Source: Chloroflexota bacterium (lineage in GTDB: Bacteria > Chloroflexota > UBA11872 > VXOZ01). From it: a DNA stretch of 64,000 nucleotides. The position numbers and the translations under genes were made by a program. This document shows, in pieces, positions 15,669 to 25,175 of this stretch. The notes beneath the pieces were generated by a model. That model did no database searches. It saw only the letters and a list, made by a program, of their open reading frames with translations, and was not told where the DNA came from. The stretch spans positions 1 through 64,000 of the forward strand of contig JAPOQA010000007.1 in the NCBI GenBank assembly GCA_026710945.1. Direction: 5' to 3'. Numbering within the stretch: the stretch's first letter is position 1; each line of letters starts with the position of its first letter.

Positions 15669-18584
15669 ATGACATCGAGACGATTCCAACGGCTCGGCGA
15701 GCTCGCAATTGAGCTCGGTGAATCAGTGTCCGTCGCCGGTAATCGCCCCATCCGCTTGGATGATCCCGAGATCGCCTGGTTCGTCGAGAGCGGCGTGCTC
15801 GATGTATTTCTTGTCGAGTACCAAGGACAAGAGCAGTCATCTCACGCCAAACACCTGCTGCGCGCCGGTGAAGGCCGTCTAGTGTTTGGAGTTGGAGAGA
15901 GCGGACCATTGGTTCCAGTCGCCAAGGGCATGCCGGATTGCCGGCTGCGTCGCGTCGTGCTGAGTGAATTGCTGAAATACGAAATTGCAGAGCAACTGTC
16001 CGGGCAGGTCGATGCTTGGCTCACGGAGTTCGCAGCCGCCGTGGCAAAGGTAATTGAGCCGCGTCCCCGTCCCGATGTGCTGTTTGACCCCAAGAGTCCG
16101 GAAGACTCGCTGGACGCCGCGGTCGGCAGCGTTCTATCCGCCCGGCCGGGCGGGGTAGTGTGGGTCGACGTCGGCAGCGTCGATGCAGCATTCTTAGGCA
16201 CCGAAGAGCGAGATCCGGAAGGCACCGGTTTCGTCCCGCTCACTGCAGAGACGTGGATCACATTGCAAAGCACGAATCGAATAACCGGTTTGACCTCACG
16301 GGCGATGTTCGATGAAGGCGCACTGTTGCCTTCCCTCGCGGAATTCCACAAGCTCGCCCTCGGCGCTGAGCAAATCAATCGCCTTCTCCTGATAGCTGAC
16401 GAGGCAAACGAGCAGACGGCCCGTTCCATCTACCGTCGTCGGGACGAGGAACGCGCCAGACACGACCTCTTTAGCGTGCTCGGATCCTCCGCACCGACGA
16501 CCGCCACTGGTGATTCCGGTCTGTTGGCGGTGCTTGAAGTGATCGGCAAGCACGAAGGCATTGAATTTCGCCTTCCGGCGCGACGACGGGTCACGGTTGA
16601 TGAAGAACTAACCCTGCAAGAAATTCTGCATACATCAGGTGTGCGCAGCCGCAAGGTGCATCTTTCTGTCGAAGACCGGTGGTGGGTAGGAGACAGCGGG
16701 GCCATGCTGGGATACCGGCAAGAAGACGGTCGCCCGGTAGCCCTGCTGCCTCGCATGAACGGCCGCTACCGCGAGGTAGACCCGGTTGCGGGGCGGACGG
16801 ACCGCCTAAACGCAAGACGGGCAAGCGCTATGCATGAGGACGCATGGCTATTCTACCGGCCTCTGCCGCATGATAGACCGGCGGAATCAAAGGATGTCAT
16901 TAGCCTTGCCACTAAAGGCATGGCCAATGATCTTGCGCAGTTCGCGGTTACGGGCATTCTCGCCAGCCTTCTGGTGCTTGCTCCCGCGCTAGCGTTTGGG
17001 TTGCTGGCGGATTGGATTCTTCCGGCAGCCGTAGGCAGCATGCTAGCTCAGATAGTCATCGCATTGACTGCTCTTGCCATTGTGGGCACGCTGCTTCAAG
17101 TCCTGCGCGGTACCGCCATGATGCGTCTTGAAGGCCGGGCCGCGGCACGCCTGGGTGCAGCACTTTGGGACCGCTTGATTGGACTTCCGACAAGCTTCTT
17201 CAGAGATTTTACTGCTGGAGAGCTAGCAGTGCGGATGTCGGCGGTGCAAGTGCTGCGGGATCAGGTCTCGGGGGTTGTTGCTCATGCCCTTACTTCGTTT
17301 TTGTTTCTGCTGCCGATGCTTGCCCTGCTCTTTCTCTACGACGCCGCCCTGGCCTGGCTGAGTCTCGGGATCGGGCTCGTCTCCTTAACCGCAACCTGTG
17401 CTATTGGCTTGTTGCAGATTCAACCCCAACGCCGCTTCTGCGCCGCATCGCGGCATCTCGCCGGGGAGCTCTTCCAATTCATCAATGGCATCAGCAAATT
17501 GCGTTCTGCGGGCGCGGAATCGTCGGCTTTCGCCTCGTGGGCGCGCGGCTACCGAGAGCAGCAACTCGCCCAGTTGCAAATCAGCAAGCTGAACGAACAC
17601 CTGGTTGCATTCAGCGCCGCCATGCCGGCCTTCACAGGCGCAGCCCTCTTCGGGGCCGCACTTTGGAGGGGGCCCGACCAACTGGCCTTAGGGAGCTTCC
17701 TCGTCGTCTATGCAGTATCCATTACGCTCTATGCGTCGATCATCGGGCTGGGTTACTCGCTCGAAGCCATTGCCGCAGTGGTGCCGGTATACGAACAGAT
17801 TAAGCCGATTCTCGCTGCGGTCCCGGATAGCCGCCCGGCGCCGGCCGCCCCGGCGGAACTGAGCGGTGACATACGCTTCGATCACGTGAGTTTTCAGTAC
17901 ACCAAGGATGGGCCTCAAATCATCGATGATGTTTCAATTCACGCCCGTCCCGGCGAATTCATCGCGATCGTCGGCGAGTCCGGTGCGGGCAAGAGCACCT
18001 TGTTGCGGCTTGCTTTGGGTCTTGAAGAACCCTCTGCAGGAGGCATCTACTTCGACGGCCGCGACCTAACGAATCTCGATCGCAGGTCGGTTGGGCGCCA
18101 GACCGGCGTCGTGACGCAGGACGGCTCCCTCAAGCCCGGCAATTTGCTCGACAACATCATCGGCATTGGCGATGACTTGACGTTAGATGATGCCTGGCGG
18201 GCAGCCAAGCTCGCCGCCGTGGACTGCGACATTACCGAAATGCCAATGCAGATGTTTACCGCCGTGGGCGACAGTTCCTCGACATTCTCCGGCGGGCAGG
18301 TGCAACGCATCAGGATCGCGGCGGCGCTCGTACGCAACCCACGCATCGTGTTCCTCGATGAAGCCACCAGTTGGCTCGACGCGAATAGCCAGGCCCAGGT
18401 TATGGAGGGAATTGAGAGCCTTGCCGCTACCCGCATCGTAATTGCCCACCGGCTCTCCACCATCCGCAAAGCCCAGCGCATCTATGTAATTCACCAGGGA
18501 CGCGTCGTCCAGGAAGGCAGCTTCATTGCGCTCTACCAGATGGAAGGGCCATTCCGCGACCTGGTGCAGCGGCAGATGACGTGA
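15669..18584 (+). CDS. second NHLM-type ABC transporter (no peptidase)
   Basis: The protein is 971 aa and fits the long 'NHLM bacteriocin system ABC transporter, ATP-binding protein' family. A soluble N-terminal region of about 400 residues, with a cyclic-nucleotide-binding-like start, replaces a peptidase. It precedes a six-helix exporter domain (about 415-715) and an ATPase (GESGAGKST, FSGGQVQRIRIAAAL, IVFLDEATSWLD). It probably forms a heterodimer with the peptidase ABC encoded 31 bp upstream. The ATG at 15669 has only a weak GAAGAGCAA upstream. All nucleotide-binding motifs are intact. What the N-terminal domain does is not known. Confidence 0.9.
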   Translation: MTSRRFQRLGELAIELGESVSVAGNRPIRLDDPEIAWFVESGVLDVFLVEYQGQEQSSHAKHLLRAGEGRLVFGVGESGPLVPVAKGMPDCRLRRVVLSELLKYEIAEQLSGQVDAWLTEFAAAVAKVIEPRPRPDVLFDPKSPEDSLDAAVGSVLSARPGGVVWVDVGSVDAAFLGTEERDPEGTGFVPLTAETWITLQSTNRITGLTSRAMFDEGALLPSLAEFHKLALGAEQINRLLLIADEANEQTARSIYRRRDEERARHDLFSVLGSSAPTTATGDSGLLAVLEVIGKHEGIEFRLPARRRVTVDEELTLQEILHTSGVRSRKVHLSVEDRWWVGDSGAMLGYRQEDGRPVALLPRMNGRYREVDPVAGRTDRLNARRASAMHEDAWLFYRPLPHDRPAESKDVISLATKGMANDLAQFAVTGILASLLVLAPALAFGLLADWILPAAVGSMLAQIVIALTALAIVGTLLQVLRGTAMMRLEGRAAARLGAALWDRLIGLPTSFFRDFTAGELAVRMSAVQVLRDQVSGVVAHALTSFLFLLPMLALLFLYDAALAWLSLGIGLVSLTATCAIGLLQIQPQRRFCAASRHLAGELFQFINGISKLRSAGAESSAFASWARGYREQQLAQLQISKLNEHLVAFSAAMPAFTGAALFGAALWRGPDQLALGSFLVVYAVSITLYASIIGLGYSLEAIAAVVPVYEQIKPILAAVPDSRPAPAAPAELSGDIRFDHVSFQYTKDGPQIIDDVSIHARPGEFIAIVGESGAGKSTLLRLALGLEEPSAGGIYFDGRDLTNLDRRSVGRQTGVVTQDGSLKPGNLLDNIIGIGDDLTLDDAWRAAKLAAVDCDITEMPMQMFTAVGDSSSTFSGGQVQRIRIAAALVRNPRIVFLDEATSWLDANSQAQVMEGIESLAATRIVIAHRLSTIRKAQRIYVIHQGRVVQEGSFIALYQMEGPFRDLVQRQMT

Positions 18585-18713
18585 GTTAACACGCCGACAC
18601 GCCCGTTCACCCCGGCTCCCCTCCACAGGAAGAGGGGTTTCTGATACGGACTTAGGGCCTGTCCTAAAGATGAGATTCTTGCTACACTGGTTTTACGGAT
18701 ACAACACAGGCTC

Positions 18714-19439
18714 TTACTCTTTTTCCACCATCCGGCACGCCGGAAAGCCCTCACACCCCCAGAACCGCTTCCCCGCAAACTGTCCCCTTCGCGCCGTTCG
18801 CAGCACCATCTTTTGACCACAGCGTGGGCACCACCGCGTGGCCGATGGGCTTTCATTCTCCAAGCTCCGGATATGCCGCCGACTCGTCCTCCACGATGGC
18901 TCCATTCGCCTAGACTCGATCAATTCACAGATCATCGCTACCTGCGCTACTGACAGTGCACGATGCCTGAACGAACGTATATACCGAGAACCACCCAATC
19001 CCACCGTCACGTTCTCTGGCAATTCCCGCTTCAACTGCGCATTGCCTACGAATACCACAACAGACCTTACGACCCCTCTCGGTAACCCGTTGCTTGCAAG
19101 AGCTTCTTCTAACGCGCGAACGTGCCCGTAATTCTGTCGCAGAGGGTTCAGAAACTTGTACTTCTTCCCGCTCCGAAAGACCTGCATCCACTCTCGATCT
19201 CGCTCGCTGCCGTAAATCCACCCCACCATGTTCTTCGTCTCCACCACGAACACGCCAAACGCTGACACGAACACATGATCGATCTGCGTCGTTCCGCGGG
19301 GAGTCTGCAGCGTCACATTGTGATATTTTCGGTAATCCGACGATGGCAGTGTCAGCGCGGCCCCAACTTCTACCAGCTTCTCACCCCAAATTCCCTTAAC
19401 CGACGCCTTGAACGTCGACCAGAGCATCTTTAGCTGCAC
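18714..19439 (-). CDS. NERD-domain protein with topoisomerase-type zinc finger
   Basis: The protein is 241 aa. The N-terminal NERD domain (about 15-135) has GIWGEKLVE, the TQIDHVFVSAFGVFVVETKNM core with the Asp and the ExK of the nuclease-like fold, and a following VVVFVG strand. The C terminus has WCPRCGQKMVLRTARRG and FWGCEGFPACR, a four-Cys topoisomerase-DNA-binding zinc ribbon (about 202-235). NERD proteins are thought to be nucleases or nucleic-acid-processing proteins. It is transcribed toward the exporter genes (convergent), so it is unlikely to be part of that operon. Start is ATG at 19439. Confidence 0.88.
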   Translation of the reverse strand: MQLKMLWSTFKASVKGIWGEKLVEVGAALTLPSSDYRKYHNVTLQTPRGTTQIDHVFVSAFGVFVVETKNMVGWIYGSERDREWMQVFRSGKKYKFLNPLRQNYGHVRALEEALASNGLPRGVVRSVVVFVGNAQLKRELPENVTVGLGGSRYIRSFRHRALSVAQVAMICELIESRRMEPSWRTSRRHIRSLENESPSATRWCPRCGQKMVLRTARRGQFAGKRFWGCEGFPACRMVEKE

Positions 19440-19550
19440 TCCTTGTCTTGCAATTTCACCTCAATGCCACTGTTGCTCGCCACGCCACCACTACCCTCAT
19501 CCAAAGCACAGCGCAGTCAACAGCAATGCTGAAGGCTCTTCACAGGGAGC

Positions 19551-21386
19551 CTACACAATTGACATGAGACACAGGGTGCGTGGTGTTGTGGTGGTCAGGT
19601 CGATCGTGACCGCGCGCTGGCGACGACTTTCCAAAGTAACTTGCTGGATTGGCAAGGCCGCGCCGGTGCTCTTGTCCTGCACAGACGCAACGTTGTCAGG
19701 CAGCATGAGTGACAGTCCTGAAATGTCCGCGCTGGATTCGAGCGTGATGAAGTGGGTATTGCCCTGGGAATATGACTCAGTCAAGCGTACGCCTGCACGC
19801 GCCCGCGAAAAGCTGGAGAAGTTCTCTTGGTTTTCAAAGCGGCAGCCGGCCGCAATCGCCCCTTCCATGCCCAACTCCAAGGCGTGGCGGGAGGCTCTGA
19901 CGTGGTCTTGAGGCCCGGCGGCGTAGACGGGATGGAAGTTTGCGATCTGCATCACGTGCCAGCGTGTGGCCGCGGATTCGGCAAAGCGCGCGAGCTCCAC
20001 GCCATACTCTTCTGAGGTGAGACCTACCATGCCTTCGACCCGATCGGGTGTTGCTGCCATGGGGCCGGCCAACAGGTCCTCGTGCCGCCCAATGGTCTGG
20101 CTTTCGTCCCATTGCGCGGGCATGTGCCACATATCCGTAATACCAACGCCGTGCTGGAAGTATGGCATGCACAAACCGGTGCCGATCATGTAGGGGCCGT
20201 AGTTCTCTTCGCGCCGCATGCGGGGATCGTGGGAGGCGAAGTGTGTGGGTGTGTACCAGCCAAAGTCCAGCATGATCTGCAACAGCGGGTGGCCGGTCCA
20301 CTGACAGCCGTGGCTGCAAATGGTCTCCACGTCCAGGCCGGTCTCGCGCCGAAACACGTCCCATGATTCTTGCAGGTTCGCGCGGAGCGCGGGCAGGTAG
20401 TTTTCGTTCAGGTCTTCCGGCGTGCGGCCGTAACGCACCTGCGTGCCGTTTTCCTGCACGGCGTATTGCGTGATGCTCGTAAGGTCCACTTCTATGGAAA
20501 CGGCATGCCCGCGCGCGTGCCATTCTTTCATCAGGTCGCCCTCGTAGCGGCTGAAGGGCGCCCGGTAGAAGGTGAGCAACGCGCCATACGACTCCACAAT
20601 GTCTATTAACACGGGCGCGCCATTCTCGCCGCAGCCGTCGCCCTTGATGAACCACAAGGCCGGAGCCGCTTCGGGGAAGTACCAGAGACGCGGCAATGGC
20701 GTGGCGGACAGTGCTTCCGCCACTAGAGTGCGCAGGATGTCTTGATGAACGTCCGCCACGGGGATATCGCGGGTAGTTTTCTCGGAAAGCTCGAAGAAGC
20801 TGTAGAGATGGCGCGGACCCTTTAGCGGTCCCATGTCCTGCAGGGGTCGCTCGTGCAGGTCTCCGTCACCGTGCCGAAAGGTGACGACGGCCTGGCAGAG
20901 GTCATAGCCGTAGAGCCACGCCTTGCCTTCACCTAGCCGCACTTCCGCGATGCCCGCGCCGAGGAGTCCGCCGTCGGCATCCCGCAACTCAGCGACAGTC
21001 TCGCCGCCGCTCAAAGTCCGTGAAATGGCATCCGGGCAGAGCAGGGGCAGGCTCCCGTGTTCCCATTGGGGGAGTTGCCGTACCGTGAGCCACGCATCCG
21101 TTACTTGCTCTCCTGCCGTGACGCCAAGGGCGGTCAGCAGAGCGGGATCGGGAGCCAGGGCAATGAGAGATGTGCCACCTGCTACTGCGGCAGCGAGGCG
21201 CTCCGCGGTCTCGTTACCCATGCCGCTGCCTGCGACAACGATGAGTTCGACATCCGGCGGCGCGTCTACGAATGATGCCGCAGATTTCGCCTCCAGCCAG
21301 GGAAAACCCTCGCAGCGGAGGATCTCGGCACTTAAGGGCGTGGTGAGCGCATGGTCGGCATGCAGGAGCAAGATCGGCTGATTCAT
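19551..21386 (-). CDS. large protein with amidotransferase-like and deacetylase-like regions
   Basis: The protein is 611 aa with no signal peptide. Residues 1-185 resemble a class I glutamine-amidotransferase/ThuA-like Rossmann domain (VELIVVAGSGMGNE), without an obvious nucleophile cysteine. Residues about 235-480 look like a polysaccharide-deacetylase (NodB-like) barrel: ALWFIKGDGCGENG at the first metal motif, then ICSHGCQWTGH. A beta-rich tail of about 100 residues closes the protein. The DD of classic NodB motifs is replaced by KGD, so chemistry may differ. It is the last gene of a minus-strand cluster with a C45 hydrolase, 10 bp after that gene's stop. Function is not assigned. Confidence 0.65.
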   Translation of the reverse strand: MNQPILLLHADHALTTPLSAEILRCEGFPWLEAKSAASFVDAPPDVELIVVAGSGMGNETAERLAAAVAGGTSLIALAPDPALLTALGVTAGEQVTDAWLTVRQLPQWEHGSLPLLCPDAISRTLSGGETVAELRDADGGLLGAGIAEVRLGEGKAWLYGYDLCQAVVTFRHGDGDLHERPLQDMGPLKGPRHLYSFFELSEKTTRDIPVADVHQDILRTLVAEALSATPLPRLWYFPEAAPALWFIKGDGCGENGAPVLIDIVESYGALLTFYRAPFSRYEGDLMKEWHARGHAVSIEVDLTSITQYAVQENGTQVRYGRTPEDLNENYLPALRANLQESWDVFRRETGLDVETICSHGCQWTGHPLLQIMLDFGWYTPTHFASHDPRMRREENYGPYMIGTGLCMPYFQHGVGITDMWHMPAQWDESQTIGRHEDLLAGPMAATPDRVEGMVGLTSEEYGVELARFAESAATRWHVMQIANFHPVYAAGPQDHVRASRHALELGMEGAIAAGCRFENQENFSSFSRARAGVRLTESYSQGNTHFITLESSADISGLSLMLPDNVASVQDKSTGAALPIQQVTLESRRQRAVTIDLTTTTPRTLCLMSIV

Positions 21387-21396
21387 GAGTGCTTCC

Positions 21397-22437
21397 TCAA
21401 TTCGCGATTGCGGTCGCTTGGGCGTCGAATTTCAGCATCTCTAGTTCATTTTGGCAGGGGTAGCCGTCGCTTACGAGCAGGGTGCGATCACGAGAGACCA
21501 TGATGAGGCCGAAGACACTGTGCATCGGCCCGTGCTGGCAGAGTGAAACCGGATCGGCGTGAGCGCGTGCAATGCGTGTCACTTGCTCCAGGGTATGAAG
21601 CTCTTCTTCTGCCGTGAGCGCCGCGAGCAGCGCTGTGCGGCCCTCACTGTTCGCGCGAAAGTCGGCGTTTGACCGGTTGTCCACTGGCAGCAATTCCGGT
21701 GTTACGTAGTGGTTTGCGCACCAGATAGCGTCGTCTTCCATGCGGCGTACGGCCATGCGCGTGGCAGACCGTTCCACCACTACCGCGTTCTCTGCCGGAT
21801 CTGTCAGCATGATATTCATGCCGTGGTTCATCACCGGCGTGCTCTCGCAGAGCGCAATGCCCTCGTCTACGTCCGCGCAGTACTGCAAGAGGTAGCGCTG
21901 CAGGAGATTGGTAGGGATGCCGCGTTCCCAGTCCTGGTCGGTGTTCATAATGCTGCTGCCGCCAAATGTAAGGCCGGTATCGTTGAGGCCCGGTCCCATC
22001 CACGGTGCACCCGGCCCTGAAACGCATATGAGCGGATGGCCTTTATCGGGCCGGATATCCCAGAAGATATACGACCCAAGAGACTCCTTGCCCACGTCAT
22101 TCGACTTGTAGTGCACGACGCCGTGATCTGTTGTGCGCAGGGCGACGTTGGTGCAGCCCACCGCGCTGCGGCCGACTTCCATACACGACGTGTACGCCAG
22201 GATGTCTTCGCTCTTGAGACTCGCGCCGTCAGCGATGCCTTGTATCTCTTCGAGCGCCTCAGGGAAGACCCGATCGACGTTGCGCTCCATCTGTTGGACG
22301 ACACGTGCACGGTGAGCAGCAGCGACCCTTGACCCAGAGACTACTCGCTCAATCGCTGTATTGATGGCCTCAGCGCAGGCAGTGCCATGCTGCAGACCCA
22401 TCTCGTAAGGTGTGCCGGACAATTCTACACGCCGCAC
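21397..22437 (-). CDS. C45-family (penicillin acyltransferase-like) Ntn hydrolase
   Basis: About 346 aa. The family autocleaves before an internal Cys to expose an N-terminal nucleophile and hydrolyses or transfers acyl groups on amides. Visible features are GTPYEMGLQHG at the start, IADGASLKSEDILAYTSCMEVG, then VGCTNVAL, whose Cys is the expected nucleophile, and GMNIMLTDP further on. The frame is open far upstream, but that part overlaps the NIF3-like gene in a different frame and is not coding. I choose GTG 22437, preceded by AAAGGAGAAGGAAACT, over ATG 22467, which has no ribosome binding site. Substrate unknown; neighbours suggest amide or N-acyl amino acid metabolism. Confidence 0.8.
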   Translation of the reverse strand: MRRVELSGTPYEMGLQHGTACAEAINTAIERVVSGSRVAAAHRARVVQQMERNVDRVFPEALEEIQGIADGASLKSEDILAYTSCMEVGRSAVGCTNVALRTTDHGVVHYKSNDVGKESLGSYIFWDIRPDKGHPLICVSGPGAPWMGPGLNDTGLTFGGSSIMNTDQDWERGIPTNLLQRYLLQYCADVDEGIALCESTPVMNHGMNIMLTDPAENAVVVERSATRMAVRRMEDDAIWCANHYVTPELLPVDNRSNADFRANSEGRTALLAALTAEEELHTLEQVTRIARAHADPVSLCQHGPMHSVFGLIMVSRDRTLLVSDGYPCQNELEMLKFDAQATAIAN

Positions 22438-22486
22438 AGTTTCCTTCTCCTTTGCTAGCGGTCGCATCACACGTGATGCTCGCGCA

Positions 22487-23452
22487 CTACACATGCCGGA
22501 TACGCTCGAAATAATTGCACGGAATGATGTTGAGCGGCCCAAAGCGGCGCTCCACATCGTCGTAGAAGAGGTTGATGCCCAGGTTGTCCGCGGCGGCATG
22601 CGGCAAGCGCACCACTGAAACTCCGGCTTCCTTCCCCGCCTCCGCAACAGCCGCAGAGGCCCCGATTTGCAGCACGGTGTTAATGCCGGCCTTGGCGAAC
22701 AGCGGCTGCGCTTCCGGCGGCCACAGCCACCCGCCGGCATCTTGGATGAGGTAGCGTCCAAGTGGAGTATCGGGTTCGCCGGCAAGCACCATCGAGTATG
22801 CGCCGTGCCGCGCCGCGCCTTGAAATTCAGGAATTGACATAAGGGCTTCTTCAGCGTCGCCGAGAGTCTGCGGCTTGAGTTCATCGAATGCTTGCTTGAT
22901 GCCCACGCCAATATAGAGATCCTGGGGCGTGTGGATCTGCACGAAGGGTATTTCAAAGAGCCTCGACATGTCGGGTCCCATGCGGTGCGGCATGTCGTCG
23001 TAGCCGGTGCGCCACTCGTCTATCCAAGGCAAGAGCACCTTTTCCGCATCTTTGCGGGGAATGCCTTCCCGCACGAATATGTCGATGTTGATAAGGGTGA
23101 TGTCGTCGATGTGCGAGCGCCCGATGCCGGTGCCGCTGGTATGGTGGGCGATGATGGCATCAAGCGGTACGCCCTTGCCCTTGAGCCGGTCGGCGATAAG
23201 AAATTCGTCAGTTCCGATATTGATGCCTGCCAGCGCAGTGAAAACTTCGGCGTCATCCGGGCCGTTTACGATGCGCACGTCGCCATAAGGATTGCGCAGC
23301 CTCTCATGGTCGAAGTAGGGCTTTTTCCAGTCGGGCAAAGACTCAAACTCTCGCTTGCGCCGCGCAAGTTCTGCGTCGAGAGTCTCACGGCTGCGGGGAT
23401 CGAGGGCAATGCCGAGTTCAATGGCGGCTTCGTAAAGGTCACGGACAGTCAT
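22487..23452 (-). CDS. NIF3-like (DUF34) metal-binding protein
   Basis: The protein is 321 aa. The DUF34/NIF3 fold is shown by IIAHHTSG (about 99-106), where paired histidines bind metals, and by the late LPHAAADNLGINLFYDDVE segment (about 290-308), which carries the closing His-x-x-x-D ligands. The family is widespread and binds two metal ions, and annotation as GTP cyclohydrolase type 2 is not well supported. This one has a longer N-terminal helical extension than the compact form. It ends about 50 bp before the C45 hydrolase start. Role in the cluster is unknown. Confidence 0.75.
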   Translation of the reverse strand: MTVRDLYEAAIELGIALDPRSRETLDAELARRKREFESLPDWKKPYFDHERLRNPYGDVRIVNGPDDAEVFTALAGINIGTDEFLIADRLKGKGVPLDAIIAHHTSGTGIGRSHIDDITLINIDIFVREGIPRKDAEKVLLPWIDEWRTGYDDMPHRMGPDMSRLFEIPFVQIHTPQDLYIGVGIKQAFDELKPQTLGDAEEALMSIPEFQGAARHGAYSMVLAGEPDTPLGRYLIQDAGGWLWPPEAQPLFAKAGINTVLQIGASAAVAEAGKEAGVSVVRLPHAAADNLGINLFYDDVERRFGPLNIIPCNYFERIRHV

Positions 23453-23759
23453 TTAGGTGCCTCAGTGAGAAAGAGTAGTAAGTAGGGATTTTCAACCCAA
23501 GGTGTGTTCGGCAGCTTGAACTCAAGTTGATCATTCGCGTGAGCGGTTCTGGGACTCTAACGAAGAAGAGTTGGGCCGCCCACAAAGAGAATGTCCGCGT
23601 CACACTAATTCGTGACTCCCGCGAAAGCGGGAATCCATCCGCTATTGAACAGTGCCAAGCAACGCGGGTCACGCTCTTCTGCGCTCTAGATTCCTCGCTG
23701 CGCTCGGAATGACAGTAAACGTTAGCACTGTTGGGTTTCACAAGAGTCACGAGAAGTAA
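23453..23759. repeat. intergenic palindromic repeats between NIF3-like and solute-binding genes
   Basis: No gene is seen. TCCCGC-GAAA-GCGGGA (23617-23632) is a perfect hairpin with a GAAA tetraloop inside a GTGACTCCCGCGAAAGCGGG-type unit. ATTCC...GGAAT (23690-23710), embedded in CTCGCTGCGCTCGG, forms a second. Both sequence types recur between genes in many bacterial genomes as REP-like elements. Confidence 0.6.
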
Positions 23760-23789
23760 TAGCGGGGTGCGCCGAAACGCACCCCGCTA
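23760..23789 (-). terminator. 12-bp perfect hairpin after the solute-binding protein gene
   Basis: TAGCGGGGTGCG (23760-23771) pairs fully with CGCACCCCGCTA (23778-23789) around a 6-nt loop, about 10 nt past the stop of the minus-strand gene. On the minus strand it is followed by TTACTTCTC, only moderately T-rich, so it is a probable but imperfect terminator. Confidence 0.55.
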
Positions 23790-23798
23790 CCGACAAGG

Positions 23799-25175
23799 CT
23801 AATTCCAGTCATCCGGGCGCTGTGAGAAGAGGACGTTCACAGCGTCGGCAGACGTCTTCATGGCCTCTTGCACAGTGCTCTCACCGGTATACATCGGCTG
23901 GAGGTTGGAGTTTGCGGTATTCCAGAACTCTCCGGTTTCCGGCGTGAGGAAGAAGTCGCGTCCGCCGTCCCGCCAGTTATCCAGGACGATGTCCCAGTCC
24001 ATGCCCGGGTAGTTGCCCAAGAACACGTCGGCGGAGGCAAAGAGCCCGGGGTGGGCGTGCACGGCGTAAAGGTCTTGCGCCTCCTTCTGAGAAAGGACGT
24101 AGAATACGTCCCAGGCCGCATCAGGCACTTCGGTGAGCGACATGATACTCCAGGCGTTGCTACCAGTGGCCGGGCTGCGGGTGCCGGCCGGCCCGGTGGC
24201 GAGCGGCGCAATGCCCAGCCGGTCGCCAAGCACTTCGTACGCGCCCTTGAGCGGGATCAACGTAATCTGCGACATCGCGACTTTGCCGGTGCCGATGTGG
24301 CGGCCGCTGCCGCCCTCCTCGCGCAGCGCTTGCCGCTCCTCACCCCATGGCACCACCCGGTGCTTGAGGATCATGTCTACGTAGAACTGGGCGCCTGAGA
24401 TGGCGTTCTGGTCCTCGCCGTAGAGGGCCATGTCGCGCGCCTCATTGAGCACCTGTCCGCCGGAATCGAGGATGAAACTGCCCAGATTGACCTCCAGTGA
24501 GGAGTACCCAAAATTGTAGCCCCATTGGGTGGTCTCATCGCCGGTGCGTTTCGTCATCTTCGCAGCGCCATCGAGCAGTTGCTCGTAGGTTGTGCCCAAC
24601 TCCGGATACGGTACGCCGTCGTTATCAAACAAGTCCTTGTTGAAGTAGATGGCGTCGCCGCCGCCGAGGAATGCCAGGCCGTACATGACGCCGTTGACGT
24701 CCCAGGAAGAGGAGTCAAGGTAGTCATCGCGCGATACACCGTCGCGCTTCATATAGTCGCTGATTGGCAAGAACATTCCTTGCCGTGCGCCGGCCTGCAC
24801 CCAGTTGATCTGGTTCACGACAATGTCGTAGGTGGTTGTGCCGGCGACGTACTCTGTGCGAATCTTCTCCAGGAAATTCTCGGTGACGATCTCGAGTTTG
24901 GTGACTCGGTTCTCCAAGGTGTTATTGCAGACTTCCGCCATGTCCCGCAGGGTCTTATTGCGGTGCTCCTGCAGGTCGTAGCACGCCCACACCACTTCAA
25001 CGACTTCGGCCTGTGGCGCTGCTTCCGCTTCCTTGGGCGCTTCTTTCTCTTCCATCATCTCGCCGCTATCCGCGACCGGCACGGTCCCGCAGGCTGCGGC
25101 GATGGCGGCGGCTGATAGGCCGGCAACACCGGCTAAAAACCGACGTCTTGTCGTAAATCCATTGCCCATAGACAT
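23799..25175 (-). CDS. extracellular solute-binding lipoprotein (ABC transporter family 1)
   Basis: The protein is 458 aa. The N terminus has a Tat-like TTRRRFLAGVAGLSAAAIAAAC, with twin arginines and a lipobox whose Cys29 would be lipidated. A Glu-rich linker follows, then a sugar-type (SBP family 1) periplasmic-binding fold including GVMYGLAFLGGGDAIYFNKDLFD. It probably captures a carbohydrate, polyol or related ligand outside the membrane. No permease or ATPase genes lie beside it, so its transporter partners are elsewhere or this is an orphan receptor. GGGAGG upstream supports ATG 25175. It sits inside the HyuAB/oxidase cluster, which hints at an amide or N-methyl compound as ligand. Confidence 0.85.
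   Translation of the reverse strand: MSMGNGFTTRRRFLAGVAGLSAAAIAAACGTVPVADSGEMMEEKEAPKEAEAAPQAEVVEVVWACYDLQEHRNKTLRDMAEVCNNTLENRVTKLEIVTENFLEKIRTEYVAGTTTYDIVVNQINWVQAGARQGMFLPISDYMKRDGVSRDDYLDSSSWDVNGVMYGLAFLGGGDAIYFNKDLFDNDGVPYPELGTTYEQLLDGAAKMTKRTGDETTQWGYNFGYSSLEVNLGSFILDSGGQVLNEARDMALYGEDQNAISGAQFYVDMILKHRVVPWGEERQALREEGGSGRHIGTGKVAMSQITLIPLKGAYEVLGDRLGIAPLATGPAGTRSPATGSNAWSIMSLTEVPDAAWDVFYVLSQKEAQDLYAVHAHPGLFASADVFLGNYPGMDWDIVLDNWRDGGRDFFLTPETGEFWNTANSNLQPMYTGESTVQEAMKTSADAVNVLFSQRPDDWN

Noticed and set aside
22438-22956. N-terminal extension of the C45 hydrolase frame
   Set aside because: It overlaps the well-supported NIF3-like gene in another frame, has skewed low-complexity composition and lacks a ribosome binding site; a GTG at 22437 with AAAGGAG is the better start.
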